A stretch of DNA of 64,000 nucleotides from Ascaphus truei (Eukaryota; Chordata; Amphibia; Anura; Ascaphidae), in NCBI GenBank assembly GCA_036426205.1, contig CM071568.1:37470553-37534552 (forward strand), in the 5' to 3' direction. The translations under genes were made by a program, and so were the position numbers. The notes under the pieces were generated by a model. That model was not told the DNA's origin and searched no databases. It saw only the letters and a list, made by a program, of their open reading frames with translations. This document shows positions 13,031 through 23,490 of this stretch, in pieces (position 1 is the stretch's first letter; every line of letters begins with the position of its first letter).

Positions 13031-13624
13031 CCCACCACATAACGCTTTTTGTTTTTTTAGCCCGGGCGGTGAAAAAAAAGTGATCCACTTGAATCCGTCC
13101 ATGGTACCAGTGATACCAGGGTGCTCAAAACTTGTGGAAAGTGCTCCAGAGAGTAGGCAGTCCGGTGCCATAGACAGTCCTCTTCAGCCAAACCTGGAAG
13201 TCCTGCTGTTACCTATGTCTTCTCCACGAGTCCGAAGTCCTCTGTTCCCTCCTAGTGCAGCTGGCGCCGACAGAAGGGTCCAAGTCTTTAGGGGTGTCGG
13301 CGCGCCTACTAACCACACACAATCTTCCCCCGAAGGGATGGCGACTACTAGCCAGCACTCAGTCTTTGCTCCCAGAGAGAGGTGGGGACGATAACCAACA
13401 CGAAACCGAAACAAAAATCCATGGTGCGAGTGCTCCAGTGTCTTGTGTGATGCAGTGCAGGAGGTGCTCAGAACGTAACAAAAAAAAAAGGTGTGCACGA
13501 TGTGCATGCCGGCCCATGCAAGGCCAGGCGGTACAAAAATAACTTGGCTTGTCCCCTCAGCGGAAAGCAATAAGGGGCCAAGTGAGGGAAAAATAGGGGT
13601 GCGAATAATCAGCTCGTGCCAAGT

Positions 13625-13838
13625 GCCTTGAAGTGGGCTTGCAAATCCTCAACCCGAAGGTAGCAAGAAAGTGTACTGCCCCAGGTTAACCAATCCTGGG
13701 GTGCAGAGAAAATAGGCCAGAGCTACTTTGCATCCGCATTCCTCAGGCATGACCAGAAGGAACAGGTGTAGTTGGAGAAATCAGTCCTTCACACGGACAG
13801 ACATACACTTGATCTTAGCCAAAAGGCCGAGAAGCGAT
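13625..13838 (-). pseudogene. U2 snRNA-like unit, left-arm copy
   Basis: On the minus strand, 13,838 down to 13,804 equals vertebrate U2 nucleotides 1-35; downstream sequence then diverges. It is the inverted partner of 19,754-19,934. The upstream octamer region (about 14,095-14,125) has lost a base in this arm. Confidence 0.7.
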
Positions 13839-14234
13839 CCCGCTGTTTTGACTTAATGGGTCTCCTCAGTGTGGGGGATTAACTGGCTATGCAAAGTAGC
13901 TAAAGGATGGGGTTTCCATACTGTAGTTAAGTTATGGTGAGTAAAAAAAAGTGACAAAAACACTCCACAGCAAAGCAAATATGCAAATGTAAATACAACT
14001 GTATGACTCATCTGATGTCTTAGGCGGTCTGGCAACCCCGCCTTTTCCCCATTATACACCCAGCAACAGCACTTCACTGCAGCAGAGAGATTCTGGGAAA
14101 TGAATGCAATGAGCACACAGTGCCACTTTTGCTTAAAAAACTTTTTACATGGTTCCCTATAGGTAAGCTTGCGCATGGTCACAGCTTTGAGAACAGCAAG
14201 GGTTAAGGTTGCCTAGCCGAAAACCCACCACTAC

Positions 14235-15990
14235 AGAAGCGTTTTATTTATTTATTTTTATTTTAAATTTATTAACGTTCACATTATTAACAATCAGTAA
14301 GTATCACTTTACAGAAAGAAATAAAAGAACAATCACATACATCTTATATTGTGAGAGAGAAAAAAACCATACAAAGGAAAAAAAAGAAAAACCAACTTCA
14401 AGATTCTTTCTCTCATTATTACAACCCAAACCTTAAAACTCAAAGCTTTCTCCGCTCTCTAGTACTGTGATCATCGTTTAATTCTTCCTCCATACGTTCC
14501 AAACCTCTCTTACTTTCTCTAACTGGAATCCATCTCACTCCAGTTCACACTGCGTCCTTACAGCTTTCACGTCAATATTTCGCCCCAAATTCCACCCTAG
14601 TCGTTTGTTGCAAAACCTCTTCCTTTGTGAGTCTACTTCATCTTTCTGGGCGCTCCTTCCTCTATCGCGCTGAATTACCTCTTTTGCCTGTGGCAATCCC
14701 TTTCTGGCCTGCCTTTCGTCATTCGCTCCACTACTCGATTATTCTTGGTATTTAGTTCCCACACAATATATGTTTTTTTTGTGAGGATGAGCTATTGCTC
14801 CCACTTCTCTCTTCTCCCTCACCTCTCCCCTAGCTCTTTATTTTACCCATGCACATGCTCCTTTTTTAGTTCTTCATATTGTTTTGTCAGTGTTTTCTCT
14901 GGTACCTATTTTTTCTAATTTTCTTTGTTATTCTGTTCCTCACTAATCCCCCATGCTGGCTTCCGAAAAATACCAACCGAAAATAGAACCTCTCCCACTG
15001 CATCCTCAAAATGTTCATTTCTTTTTAGGGGACTTTCCTGAAACTTCCCAAACTTTACCCTCTACACCTTCCTCTTATGACTCCACTTTATTCTGGCTTA
15101 TCCTTATCTTCTTTTGTTTCTATCCCCTGCAGATTTTACGCTTTTGAGCTTTTTTTCTTCCTATTTCCATTCCTCCTCCAAAACACATTTGGGGACCCTC
15201 CATCCCCTCTGGTGCATCTTGAAAACTCCATTATTTCTGCCACAGCTAGTTCCAACACAATCAAGGACCATATTTTCCCCTCCCCTGCACTTTCTGATGG
15301 ACTTCTCCCGTCTCCTACCCCCTCCCCCCCCTCACGGTTTCTGGGCAAGTAGTCCAGGAAGAGATCTTCCTCTTTTTTTTCCAACATAATCGCTTATAGA
15401 ACCGCCCCAAGTCTTCATTTCTTGTCTGGCAGTTTCTCCTTGTAGAAAACTCAGGTTCCTCCCCTTATGAGATCCCCCCTCCTGTAAGTCCATCCTTTCT
15501 TTCCATCTGTCCTCCCAAAAGATCAGTCAACAAAACTCGCGGATTTCCCGGCCCACTAACCCTTGCGCTTGGGCGTAAGATTTCTTTTTGTGCACCGCCG
15601 TGCAAAATGTCCACGTTTCCCCACACAAGTCGCCTTTTTTGGGACTCGACAGCCATTGCTGTGTGTCCTTCTCTCCGCCTTGCTGCATACAGTCAAAATT
15701 GTCAACACTCCTCTGGTATGTCCATATTTGTGACAATTCCTTCAAAAAACCGTCTGGCCAAGGGGTTTAAGAAGCCCCTTTCCCCACCCACCAATGGGAA
15801 AACTTTCAGGCGTGGATGACTCCACCTCCTCGTTTCGGGACAGGCTTAAAACGCACACAAAACACTCAGTTTTCCGCTTATTAAAAAAGTCCATAGCCTT
15901 TCTTAAATTTTCCTCCCCTTATCAGAAGAACAATATTCCTCAGGAAACACAACCAAGTCATTCAAAGAGGAGAGGAGACGTGAAAAAATA
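14235..15990 (-). mobile_element. Tx1-like ORF1 element, copy C (left arm)
   Basis: Inverted partner of copy B (17,560-19,338). The CCHC coding region lies at about 15,590-15,740, and the A-rich 3' tail reads as T-rich DNA at 14,238-14,275. It shares specific differences from copy A with copy B, so B and C derive from one sequence. No reading frame stays open. Confidence 0.7.
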
Positions 15991-16790
15991 AATAATGATA
16001 ATGGTTGTTTTTGAAATGCGTCATGGTGATTGACACTGATGGAATCTGTGTTTTTTTTTTTGGCTGTGTCCTAGTTGGGTTGGAAAACACCTAGAATAAG
16101 ACGACTGGACGGCATCTGTAATAGACTATCTGCTACGGTTTCTGTTTTTTGTAACGTTTCGGGGTGGTTTTTTGTATTGAATAGGACACTGTATTGAGTG
16201 TTTTTTTGAACGCCTGGCGCTATTTTTTGTCATTGACAAAAGTATCTGACGATATTTTTAACTTTGCTTAGTCCTATTTTTCTTGACTTGCCAGTTTATC
16301 TAGTACTTCTGTTTTGTAATCTGTGCCTGTGCTAAACCCTTAAAACCCCAAAAAAAAAACAGCTTGTACGCTGGACCTGTGGACTGTGACTGGGACTTGG
16401 GCCTTGTGGCTGGCGCGGCTCCCGGAGTAAGCCACTTGCTGCTGCTATTAGGGGGCACGCATCCCGAGCTTCTCCTAGAAGGCGACAGAAGAAAGATGGC
16501 AAAGTGACACATTCTCCAGAAATAGGTTCGTTGCGATCGATGAACGTTTTGGAGATCTCTTCAGAGGAGGGGTGCGATGGAGATTCCACATGCGGTAGGT
16601 GCGGCAAGCGGAGTGAGCGCGAAAAGGTGTTCTGCCTAAGGAGTCGCACGGCAGGGCATCTTTTGCCTGGGCAATCCTTTTGGCCTGCCTTTTCGTCACT
16701 TTTTTCGTCGCCCACTTATCGCTACACTTCTCTGGATTTAGTCCCCCACACTTATCTGTTTTTTTTGTGAGGATGAGCTATTTGGCTCAA
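15991..16790. other. Left-arm inner sequence up to the palindrome centre
   Basis: Inverted partner of about 16,800-17,560, noisy throughout. I recognise no independent gene. The last 25 bases (16,766-16,790) form one side of the central fold. Confidence 0.6.
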
Positions 16791-16803
16791 TTCAGTGGGA
16801 GCA

Positions 16804-17215
16804 ATAGCTCATCCTCACAAAAAAAACAGATAAGTGTGGGGGGAACTAAAATACAGAGAATGTAGCGATAAGTGGGGAGTCGAAGTGACGAAAAGGCGGC
16901 CAAAAGGAGTTGCACCAGGCAAAATATGCCCTGCCGTGCGAAACTCTTAGGCAGAACACCTTTTCCCCCATCTCGCTTCCGCACCCCGGCATGATGGAAA
17001 TCTCCAATCGACCCTTCCTCTGCAATGGATCTCCATAAACGTCTTTCCACGACGCATATTTCTGTGAGAATGTGCACCTTTGCCATCTTTCTTCTGTCGC
17101 CTTCTAGAAGGAAGTTCTCGGGGATGCGTGCCCCCTAATAGCAGCAGAGTGGCGTAGACTCCGCGGAGCCGCCATGCACACAGCCAAGGTCCCAGGGTCA
17201 CAGTCCACAGGCCAG
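16804..17215. other. Mosaic segment next to the palindrome centre
   Basis: The first ~120 bp resemble 18,752-18,880, the 3' part of the ORF1 element (shared CAATAGCTCATCCTCAC, GGAACTAAA and CAGGCAAAA landmarks). After that the similarity stops. A minus-strand open frame at 17,086-16,787 has no recognisable domain. The segment could be the natural 3' continuation of ORF1 copy A, which is cut off at 1,225. Confidence 0.5.
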
Positions 17216-19338
17216 CACACAGCTGTTTTTTTTTTGTTTAATGTTACACATCACCCAAGTACAAACAGGGTACTAAAAACGTGCAATCAAGATAGACTAC
17301 AGCAAAAAAAATGAGTTCTTCAAACTGTCCATGACAAAAATAGCTCTCAGATTCGTTCAAAAAAACCTTCAATACATGGCTCTATTTCATACAAAAAACC
17401 ACCACCAACGTACAAAAAAAGAAACCTACAAAGTCATTACAACTTCCTCGCGGTCGTCTGTAGTGTGCTAGGTGGTTCCAACCCTACTAGGACACACCAA
17501 AAAAAAACCAGGTTCCCATCAGTTCAGACAGCATGACCATTTCAAAAACAACCATTACATTATTTATGTTTTTCTCTCACTCTCCTCTTTGAATGACTGG
17601 TGTGTGTTTCTGAGGAGATATTGTTCTTCTGATAAGGGGAGGAGAATTTAAGAAGGCTATGGACTTTTTTATAAACCGGAAAACTGAGTGTTTTGTGTGC
17701 GTTTTAAGCCTGTCCCGAAACGAGGAGGTGGAGTAATCCACCGCCTGCAAGTTTTCCCATTGGTGGGGGGAAGGGCTTCTTAAACCCCTTGACAGACGGT
17801 TTATTTGAAGGAATTGTCACAAATATGGACATACCAGAGGAGTGTTGACAAAGTTGGTGACTGTATGCAGCAATTGCGGAGAGAAGGACACACAGCAATG
17901 GCTTGTCGAGTCCCAAAAAAGGCGACTTGTGTGGGGAAACGTGGACATTTTGCACGGCAGTGCACAAAAAGAAATCTTACGCCCAAGCGCAAGGGTTAGT
18001 GAGCCGGGAAATCCGCGAGTTTTGTTGGACTGATCTTTGGGCAGGACAGATGGAAAGAAAGGATGGACTTACAGGAGGGGGGGATCTCAAAGGGGAGGAA
18101 CCATGAGTTTTCTCCAAGGAGAAACTGCAGACAAGAAATGAAGAACTTTGGGCGGTTCTATAAGCGATTATGTTGGAAAAAAAAAGAGGAAGATCTCTTC
18201 CTGGACTACTTGCCCAGAAACCGTGAGGGGGGGGGGGGAGGAGACGGGAGAAGTCCATCAGAAAGATGCAGGGGAGGGGAAAATATGGTCCTTGATTGTG
18301 TTGGAACCTAGCTGGGCAGAAATAAGGGAGTTCAAGATGCACCAGAGGGGAGGAGGGTCCCCAAATGTTTTTGGAGGAGGAAATGGAAATAGGAATGAAA
18401 AAAAGCTCAAAAGCGTAAAAATCTGCAGGGGAATAGAACAAAAGAAGATAAGGATAAGCCAGAATAAAGTGGAGTCAAAGAGGAAGGTGTAGAGGGTAAA
18501 GTTTGGGAAGTTTCAGGAAAGTCCCCTAAAAAGAAATGAACATTTTGAGGATGCAGTGGGAGAGGTTCTATTTTCGGTTGGTATTTTTCGGAAGCCAGCA
18601 ATGGGGGAGTAGTGAGGAACAGAATAACAAAGAAAATTAGAAAAAATAGTACCAGAGAAAACACTGACAAACAATATGAAGAACTAAAAAAGGAGCATGT
18701 GCATGGGTAAAATAAAGAGCTAGGGGAGAGGTGAGGGAGAGAAGAAGTGGGAGCAATAGCTCATCCTCACAAAAAAAACATATATTGTGTGGGAACTAAA
18801 TACCAAGAATTTAACAGTAGTGGAGCGAGTGACGAGCAGGTCCAAAAGAGGTTGCCACAGGCAAAAGAGGTAAATTCAGCGGGCGATAGAAAGGGAAGGA
18901 GCGCCCAGGGAAAAGATGAAGTAGGACTCACAAAGGAAGAGGTTTTGCACAAACGACTAGGGTGGAAATTTTGGCGGAAATATTGGGACGTGAAAGCTGT
19001 AAGGGACGCATGTGAAACTGATGTGAGGAATGGATTCCAGTTAGAGAAAAGTAAGAGAGGTTTGGAACGTATGGAGGAAGAATTAAAAACGATGATCACA
19101 GTACTAGAGAGCGGAGAAAGGCGTTGAGTTTTAAGGTTTGGGTTGTAATAATGAGATGAAAGAATCTTGAAGTAATGGTTTTTTCTTTTTTTTGCCTTTG
19201 TATTGGTTTTTTTCTCTCTCAGCAATATAAGAAATGTATTGTGATGTGTTCTGTTTATTACTTTCTGTAAAGTGATACTTACTGATTGTTAATAATGTGA
19301 ACGTTAATAAAAATTTAAAATAAAAAATAAATAAATAA
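17216..19338 (+). mobile_element. Tx1-like ORF1-only element, copy B
   Basis: The element runs from a T-rich start near 17,220 through a CCHC-encoding region to an A-rich 3' tail (AAAATTTAAAATAAAAAATA, about 19,311-19,330), and abuts the snRNA-type promoter unit. A short ACAGCTG occurs on both sides (about 17,217 and 19,339) and may be a remnant target duplication. No endonuclease or reverse transcriptase lies between the ORF1 region and the tail, so this looks like an ORF1-only, non-autonomous or deleted LINE. Confidence 0.6.
17826..19130 (+). pseudogene. Frameshifted CCHC ORF1 protein, copy B
   Basis: The zinc-knuckle region lies at about 17,826-17,975, but the frame changes several times through single-base gains and losses (for example 17,885 and 17,925). 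The acidic/basic middle region follows to about 18,745. A further open stretch at 18,747-19,127 (126 aa) is Lys/Glu-rich and looks like the natural C-terminus lost from copy A. ORF1 would coat LINE RNA; this copy cannot encode a continuous protein as written. Part of the damage may be sequencing error, since the left-arm copy carries different indels. Confidence 0.6.
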
Positions 19339-19342
19339 ACAG

Positions 19343-19753
19343 CTGTATGTGGGTGGGTTTTCTGGCTATGCACCTTAACCCTTGCTGTTCTCAAAGCTGT
19401 GACCATGCAGCAAGCTTAAGCCTATAGGGAACCATGTTAAAAATGTTTTTTGAAGCAAAAAGTGGCACTGTGTGCTCATTTGCATGTCATTTCCCAGAAT
19501 CTCTTGCTGCAGTGGAAGTGCTGTGTGCTGGGTGATAATGGGGAAAGGCGGGGTTGCAGACCTGCCTAAGACATGCAGATGAGCATACAGTTGTATTTAC
19601 ATTTGCATATTTGCTTTGCTGTGGAGTGTTTTTGTCACTTTTTTTACTCACCATAACTTAACTCAGTATGGAAAACCCCATCCTTTAGCTACTTTGCATA
19701 GCCAGTTAATCAACCCCACACTGATGAGACCCATTAAGGTCAAAACAGCTGGG
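19343..19753 (+). promoter_or_regulatory. snRNA-type promoter upstream of U2-like unit
   Basis: An octamer ATTTGCAT lies at 19,478-19,485, followed at 19,488-19,511 by TTTCCCAGAATCTCTTGC, a good match to the Staf/ZNF143 site. This pair is the known distal sequence element of vertebrate snRNA genes, and it sits about 270 bp upstream of the U2-like start, a usual distance. CTCACCATAACTTAACTC at 19,647-19,664 resembles a proximal sequence element but lies about 90-105 bp upstream, farther than the usual ~55. The same block recurs at 20,562-20,900. Confidence 0.6.
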
Positions 19754-19934
19754 ATCGCTTCTCGGCCTTTTGGCTAAGATCAAGTGTACTGTCTGTCCTG
19801 TGAAGGACTGATTCTCCAGACTACACCTGGTCCTCTGGTCATGGCCTGAGAATGCGGATGCAAAGTAGCTCGGGCCTATTTTCTCTGCACCCCAGGAGTG
19901 GTTAACCTGGGGCAGTACCACTTTCTGCACCTTC
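19754..19934 (+). pseudogene. U2 snRNA-like gene (5' end conserved)
   Basis: Nucleotides 19,754-19,788 equal the first 35 nt of vertebrate U2 snRNA, which includes stem-loop I. The branch-point recognition segment that should follow (GUAGUA) reads GTACTG, so normal branch-site pairing is lost. The rest does not align to U2 except a weak echo of the last stem (CCTGG..GCAGTACC..GCACC) at about 19,910-19,934, close to the normal U2 length. A U2-style Sm-site phrase (ATGGATTTTTG) occurs only at 20,174-20,184. I read it as a U2-derived pseudogene or a U2-headed repeat rather than a working spliceosomal RNA gene. Confidence 0.65.
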
Positions 19935-20561
19935 GGGTTGAGGATTTGCAAGCTCCACTTCAAGAGCACTTGGCACGAGCACTGATTATTCGCACCCCTA
20001 TTTTTCCCTCACTTGGCCCCCCTTATTGCTTTCCGCTGAGGGGACAAGCCAATTATTTTTGTCACCGCCTGGCCTTGCATGGGGCCGGGCATGCACTCGT
20101 GCACACCTTTTTGTGTTTGTACGTCTGAGCACCTCCTGCACTGCATCACACATAGCACTGGAGCACTCGCACCATGGATTTTTGTTTCGGTTTCGTGTTG
20201 GGTTATCGTCACCCCTCTCTCTGGAGAGCAAAGACTGAGTGCTGGCTAGTAGTCGCCATCCCTTCGGGGGAAGATTGTGGTGGGTTAGTAGGCGTCAGCC
20301 GAACACCCTAAAGACTTGGACCCTTCTGCGGCGCCAGCTGCACTAGGAGGGAACGAGAAGGACGTCGGACTCTTCGGAGGAAGACATCATGTAACAGCAG
20401 GACTTCCAGGTTTGGCTGAAGAGGACTGTCTATGGCACGGACTGGCCTACTCTCTGGAGCAGACTTTGTCACAAGTTTTGAGCACCTGGTATCACTGGAC
20501 CATGAGCACGGATTCAGAGGTGGATCACTTTTTTTCACCGCCCGGGCTAAAAAACAAAAAA
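19935..20561 (+). other. Downstream part of the U2-headed unit
   Basis: The unit from 19,343 to 20,561 (about 1.2 kb) is followed by a second copy of its own first 340 bp, as in a tandem array cut short. This part holds the Sm-like phrase at 20,174-20,184. Open stretches at 20,026-20,238 and 20,316-20,639 have no recognisable protein. Confidence 0.5.
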
Positions 20562-20900
20562 GCTGTATGTGGGTGGGTTTTCTGGCTATGCACCTTAACC
20601 CTGGCTGTGCTCAAAGCTGTGACCATGCAGCAAGCTTAAGCCTATAGGGAACCATGTTAAAAATGTTTTTTGAACCAAAAAGTGGCACGGTGTGCTCATT
20701 TGCATGTCATTTCCCAGAATCCCTTGCTGCAGTGGAAGTGCTGTGTGCTGGGTGATAATGGTGAAAGGCGGGGTTGCAGACCTGCCTAAGACATGCAGAT
20801 GAGCATATAGTTGTATTTACATTTGCATATTTGCTTTGCTGTGGAGGGTTTTTTTCACTTTTTTTTACTCACCATAACTTTACTCAGTATATATATATTT
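20562..20900 (+). repeat. Second copy of the snRNA-type promoter block
   Basis: Direct repeat of 19,343-19,680 with few differences. The octamer is at 20,698-20,705 and the Staf-like site at 20,708-20,731. No U2 sequence follows; the copy runs into ATTT-type microsatellite DNA instead. Confidence 0.8.
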
Positions 20901-21010
20901 ATTTATTTATTTATATTTATTTATATATATTTATTTATATTTATTAAATTATATTTATTTATTTATACTTATTTATTTATTTAGATATATTTATTTATTT
21001 ATTTATTTAG
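20890..21010. repeat. ATTT/AT microsatellite
   Basis: Interrupted TTTA and TATA repeats. The left-arm partner is at about 12,610-12,720. Confidence 0.85.
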
Positions 21011-21711
21011 TGTGGGGCTGTTGTGTGTGATTTTTTTTTTATTGTGGGTAGCGGGTGTGTGTGAAGGGGGTAATAGCCCCAACGGTGGTTGCTTAGGGCT
21101 TGCAGGTGGGTAGCGGGAGGCCTTAACTGCTACGGTCGTGAAGGGGTTAAGTGCACCCGCAAGCCCTAAACAAACAACAAGGGCCAAATACCCCCTTCAC
21201 CCACCCCCGCTACCCACAATAAACCTGGCACGGCGGGTTAGCCCCTTCATTGCCTTAGCGGTTAGCCACTAAGGTAATGAAGTGGGCTTTACATGCATTT
21301 TTCCTGCCTCGAATGCATGCCGGGGGGCTCCGGTTCTGGTATCAGCTCCGGAGACCCCTGGCATCAATCACAGACAGGAAAAAGGCCTAATTTTTTCTAA
21401 GTGTCGCCCTTGCCGATGCTTCTCCCCACCGACCCGCCAACTTTGGCGGGACGATTTGCCGAAAAAATGGCTTTTCGAGACTGCCGATCAGCTCTGATAA
21501 GCACTGAAAACAGGATCGGGGCTACTAGAATACAGCCGATTTAAAAAAGTGGTGAAAGGCGCCGAAAAGTGGCTTATCGCCAGCCTCCTGCAGATAATTT
21601 TTTATCGGGGACAAAAAATACAGATTTTGGCAAATTATCGGCGCTTACTGAATACCAAAGGCATTTTGTGGCGATAAAAAAAACTTTTCAGCGCTTTGTG
21701 CATAGAGCCCA
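21011..21711. mobile_element. DNA-transposon end with subterminal repeats
   Basis: The outer end read on the minus strand begins GGGCTCTATGCACAAAGCGC at 21,711. Internal phrases such as GCCGAAAAGTGGCTTATCGC (about 21,559-21,580) recur at about 48,705-48,726, so this element and the one ending at 48,868 are related. The inner part (21,011-21,300) carries short inverted phrases around TAGCGGTTAGC. No transposase is visible; the other terminus was not identified. Confidence 0.5.
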
Positions 21712-22657
21712 TAGCCTGTTTGCATCAGGGTTTTCCTGACCCGAGCCTGACCCTTACGTCAGATGTCCCAAGAAATTTACGAGAGTTATCCGCGATGTAA
21801 CCTGGGTGAAGTCAGACCTGAAGGCGGCAAAGAATTCGATATATGGCGATGTATGCAATACCAGCCAGAAATTCAAGTCAGTGATCGCAAGTTATTGTGT
21901 CCCCTCCCCTCTAGCTGTAGTAAAAACTGTAGTGCATGTTACATGCTGACAAGGACTAGGTTGAGTGACACTCACTATACTGCATGTTAACTGAGGACAA
22001 GGGCTAGGCTGAATGTGTACTGCATGTCACATGCTGACAAGGGCTAAGTGTACTATATACTAAATGAAAACCTTAGTACTTTATGTACAGTACTACTGTA
22101 AGTGTATTATATTTACTGCTAAAGAGTAAACACTTGTTAAAACAATGAAACCAGTGAACAGAACACTTTCTAAAACAAAACTTATATTTGTTTAGATGAA
22201 AAACATTCACAGTAAATGTTTCCTTATTAATGAAATTAATAAATAAATGAATGAAACAAGTTTTCGTCCCCATACCTGTGGGGTGTTCCAGGGAAGACGC
22301 CTTTTATGCCTTAAAAAGAACTGGGGTAGTAATGGAATGATGTTTCATTTTGTCCATAATATTTCTGCGCAAATTCGAAGGCAGCGCTTTCTTGCCCCTA
22401 TTACCATCATAATTAACCACCCTTAAACCACTGAAGATTTAGCTCATAACTGAAATTGTGTTTCATAATAATAAGGGCTAGTATGGTCACTTTTCCAGCG
22501 CTTATCGAAAAGTATTTTTCCCGTATGCTCCAAGGGAGGTCTGCTAGCGTCATGTCTGGGATCGTGCACGGATCAAGTTGCATTTGAAGCTGTACTCTCC
22601 TGGGTGCTGCGGGTCGTGCAGCAGGTGTGCTTATTTCACTGTGCGAGGATAGATGGT
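21712..22657. other. Repeat-derived DNA, no gene recognised
   Basis: Contains a near-duplicated phrase (ACTGCATGT..ACATGCTGACAAGG) at about 21,930-22,045. No coding similarity or RNA gene is visible. Confidence 0.4.
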
Positions 22658-22858
22658 CTATGAGGCTTCACATTTGCACCTTACATGCCTGGGTGCCATG
22701 GATGTTGGTGGAATAGGTGTGCTTCTGTCAGAGGGTGAGGGAAGAGTGTCTGGTAAGGTGCTTTCTTCCAGTGGTGTGCATTGCCTTGGCGGCGTGCATG
22801 CTAATTCCGGTGAAGAAGAATGTGCAGGTGGTGGATGGTGTTCATCCAGGTCACCCTC
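22658..22858 (-). pseudogene. Exon-like terminal coding block of a transposon gene
   Basis: Read on the minus strand, a pyrimidine-rich tract ending in TGATGCAG (22,866-22,859) makes a strong splice acceptor. The frame then runs 66 codons (EGDLDEHHPPP... to ...CKCEAS) and stops at 22,658. The sequence is acidic at first, then rich in Pro, Ser and Thr. It resembles the low-complexity tails of Harbinger-associated Myb-like proteins as I remember them, but this is a weak match. The acidic exon-like blocks at 25,500-25,567 (-) and 47,881-47,933 (+) could belong to the same kind of gene. Confidence 0.35.
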
Positions 22859-23225
22859 CTGCATCAGACATACAGGGGGAGGACAGAAAAATTGAACCCG
22901 CTCTACGTAGTATGGCCAAAGGTCATAGATACAGACAGGTGCATAAGGGCAACTAAGTGAACAACAAAAGAGAGAAACAACACCGAATGGAGCAAAGACA
23001 CTACCACCCGGATAAGTCCCTGTATAATGCACTCAATGTCTGTAAGGAGAGAGTGACCTTACTCAATAGCAATTAATGCAGTCAGAAACAATAATCTGGT
23101 CCTATATGCAATGTAAAGTGAATAACTTAAAATCCATTTATTAGATATACATTAAAATAAGTCGTAACCAGACTATACAGTGTAAGTGCTATAACATGCC
23201 TAGTGGTGACACGTTGTGCTGTATC

Positions 23226-23490
23226 CTTGTAAAGGAAGAATATACCCAGTGACAATAACTGGAGTGGTCAGCACAATGGGCAAAAATCATTTAGAAACAC
23301 AGGTAAGTTGATGCAGACAAGTCTAGTGAGTACTTGCTGACAAATACTTCTAAAGTATACTTGTAAAGGAAGAATATACTCAGTGACAATAACTGGAGAG
23401 ATCAGCACAACAGGCAAAAATTCTGTAGAAGAACGGGTAAGTAGATGCAGACAAGTCTAGTGAGTACTTGCTGACAAATGCTTCTAATGA
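23226..23490. repeat. Two-copy tandem repeat, ~134 bp unit
   Basis: The phrases TTGTAAAGGAAGAATATAC, GTGACAATAACTGGAG and GACAAGTCTAGTGAGTACTT each occur twice, about 130 bp apart. It lies in otherwise uninformative sequence between 22,862 and 23,849. Confidence 0.75.

Larger units (their letters stand above)
1226..16790. repeat. Left arm of giant imperfect palindrome
   Basis: The arm is the reverse complement of 16,791-31,840, in order and over its whole length. Anchor pairs are 2,000/31,425, 4,893/28,767, 7,185/26,476, 9,834/23,850, 13,838/19,754 and 16,766/16,818; position sums stay near 33,500-33,700. The arm contains many extra or missing single bases and short insertions. Where the right arm has two internal paralogs (for example the snRNA-type promoters at 19,478 and 20,698), both agree with each other and the left arm deviates from both. 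That pattern fits sequencing noise in a fold-back read. Read the individual left-arm features as degraded readings of their right-arm partners. Confidence 0.9.

Noticed and set aside
16740..16830. Missed sequencing adapter at the palindrome centre
   Set aside because: I looked for a foreign, non-genomic loop. The few unpaired bases resemble the surrounding ORF1 sequence and no adapter-like stretch is visible. This does not exclude other fold-back artefacts.
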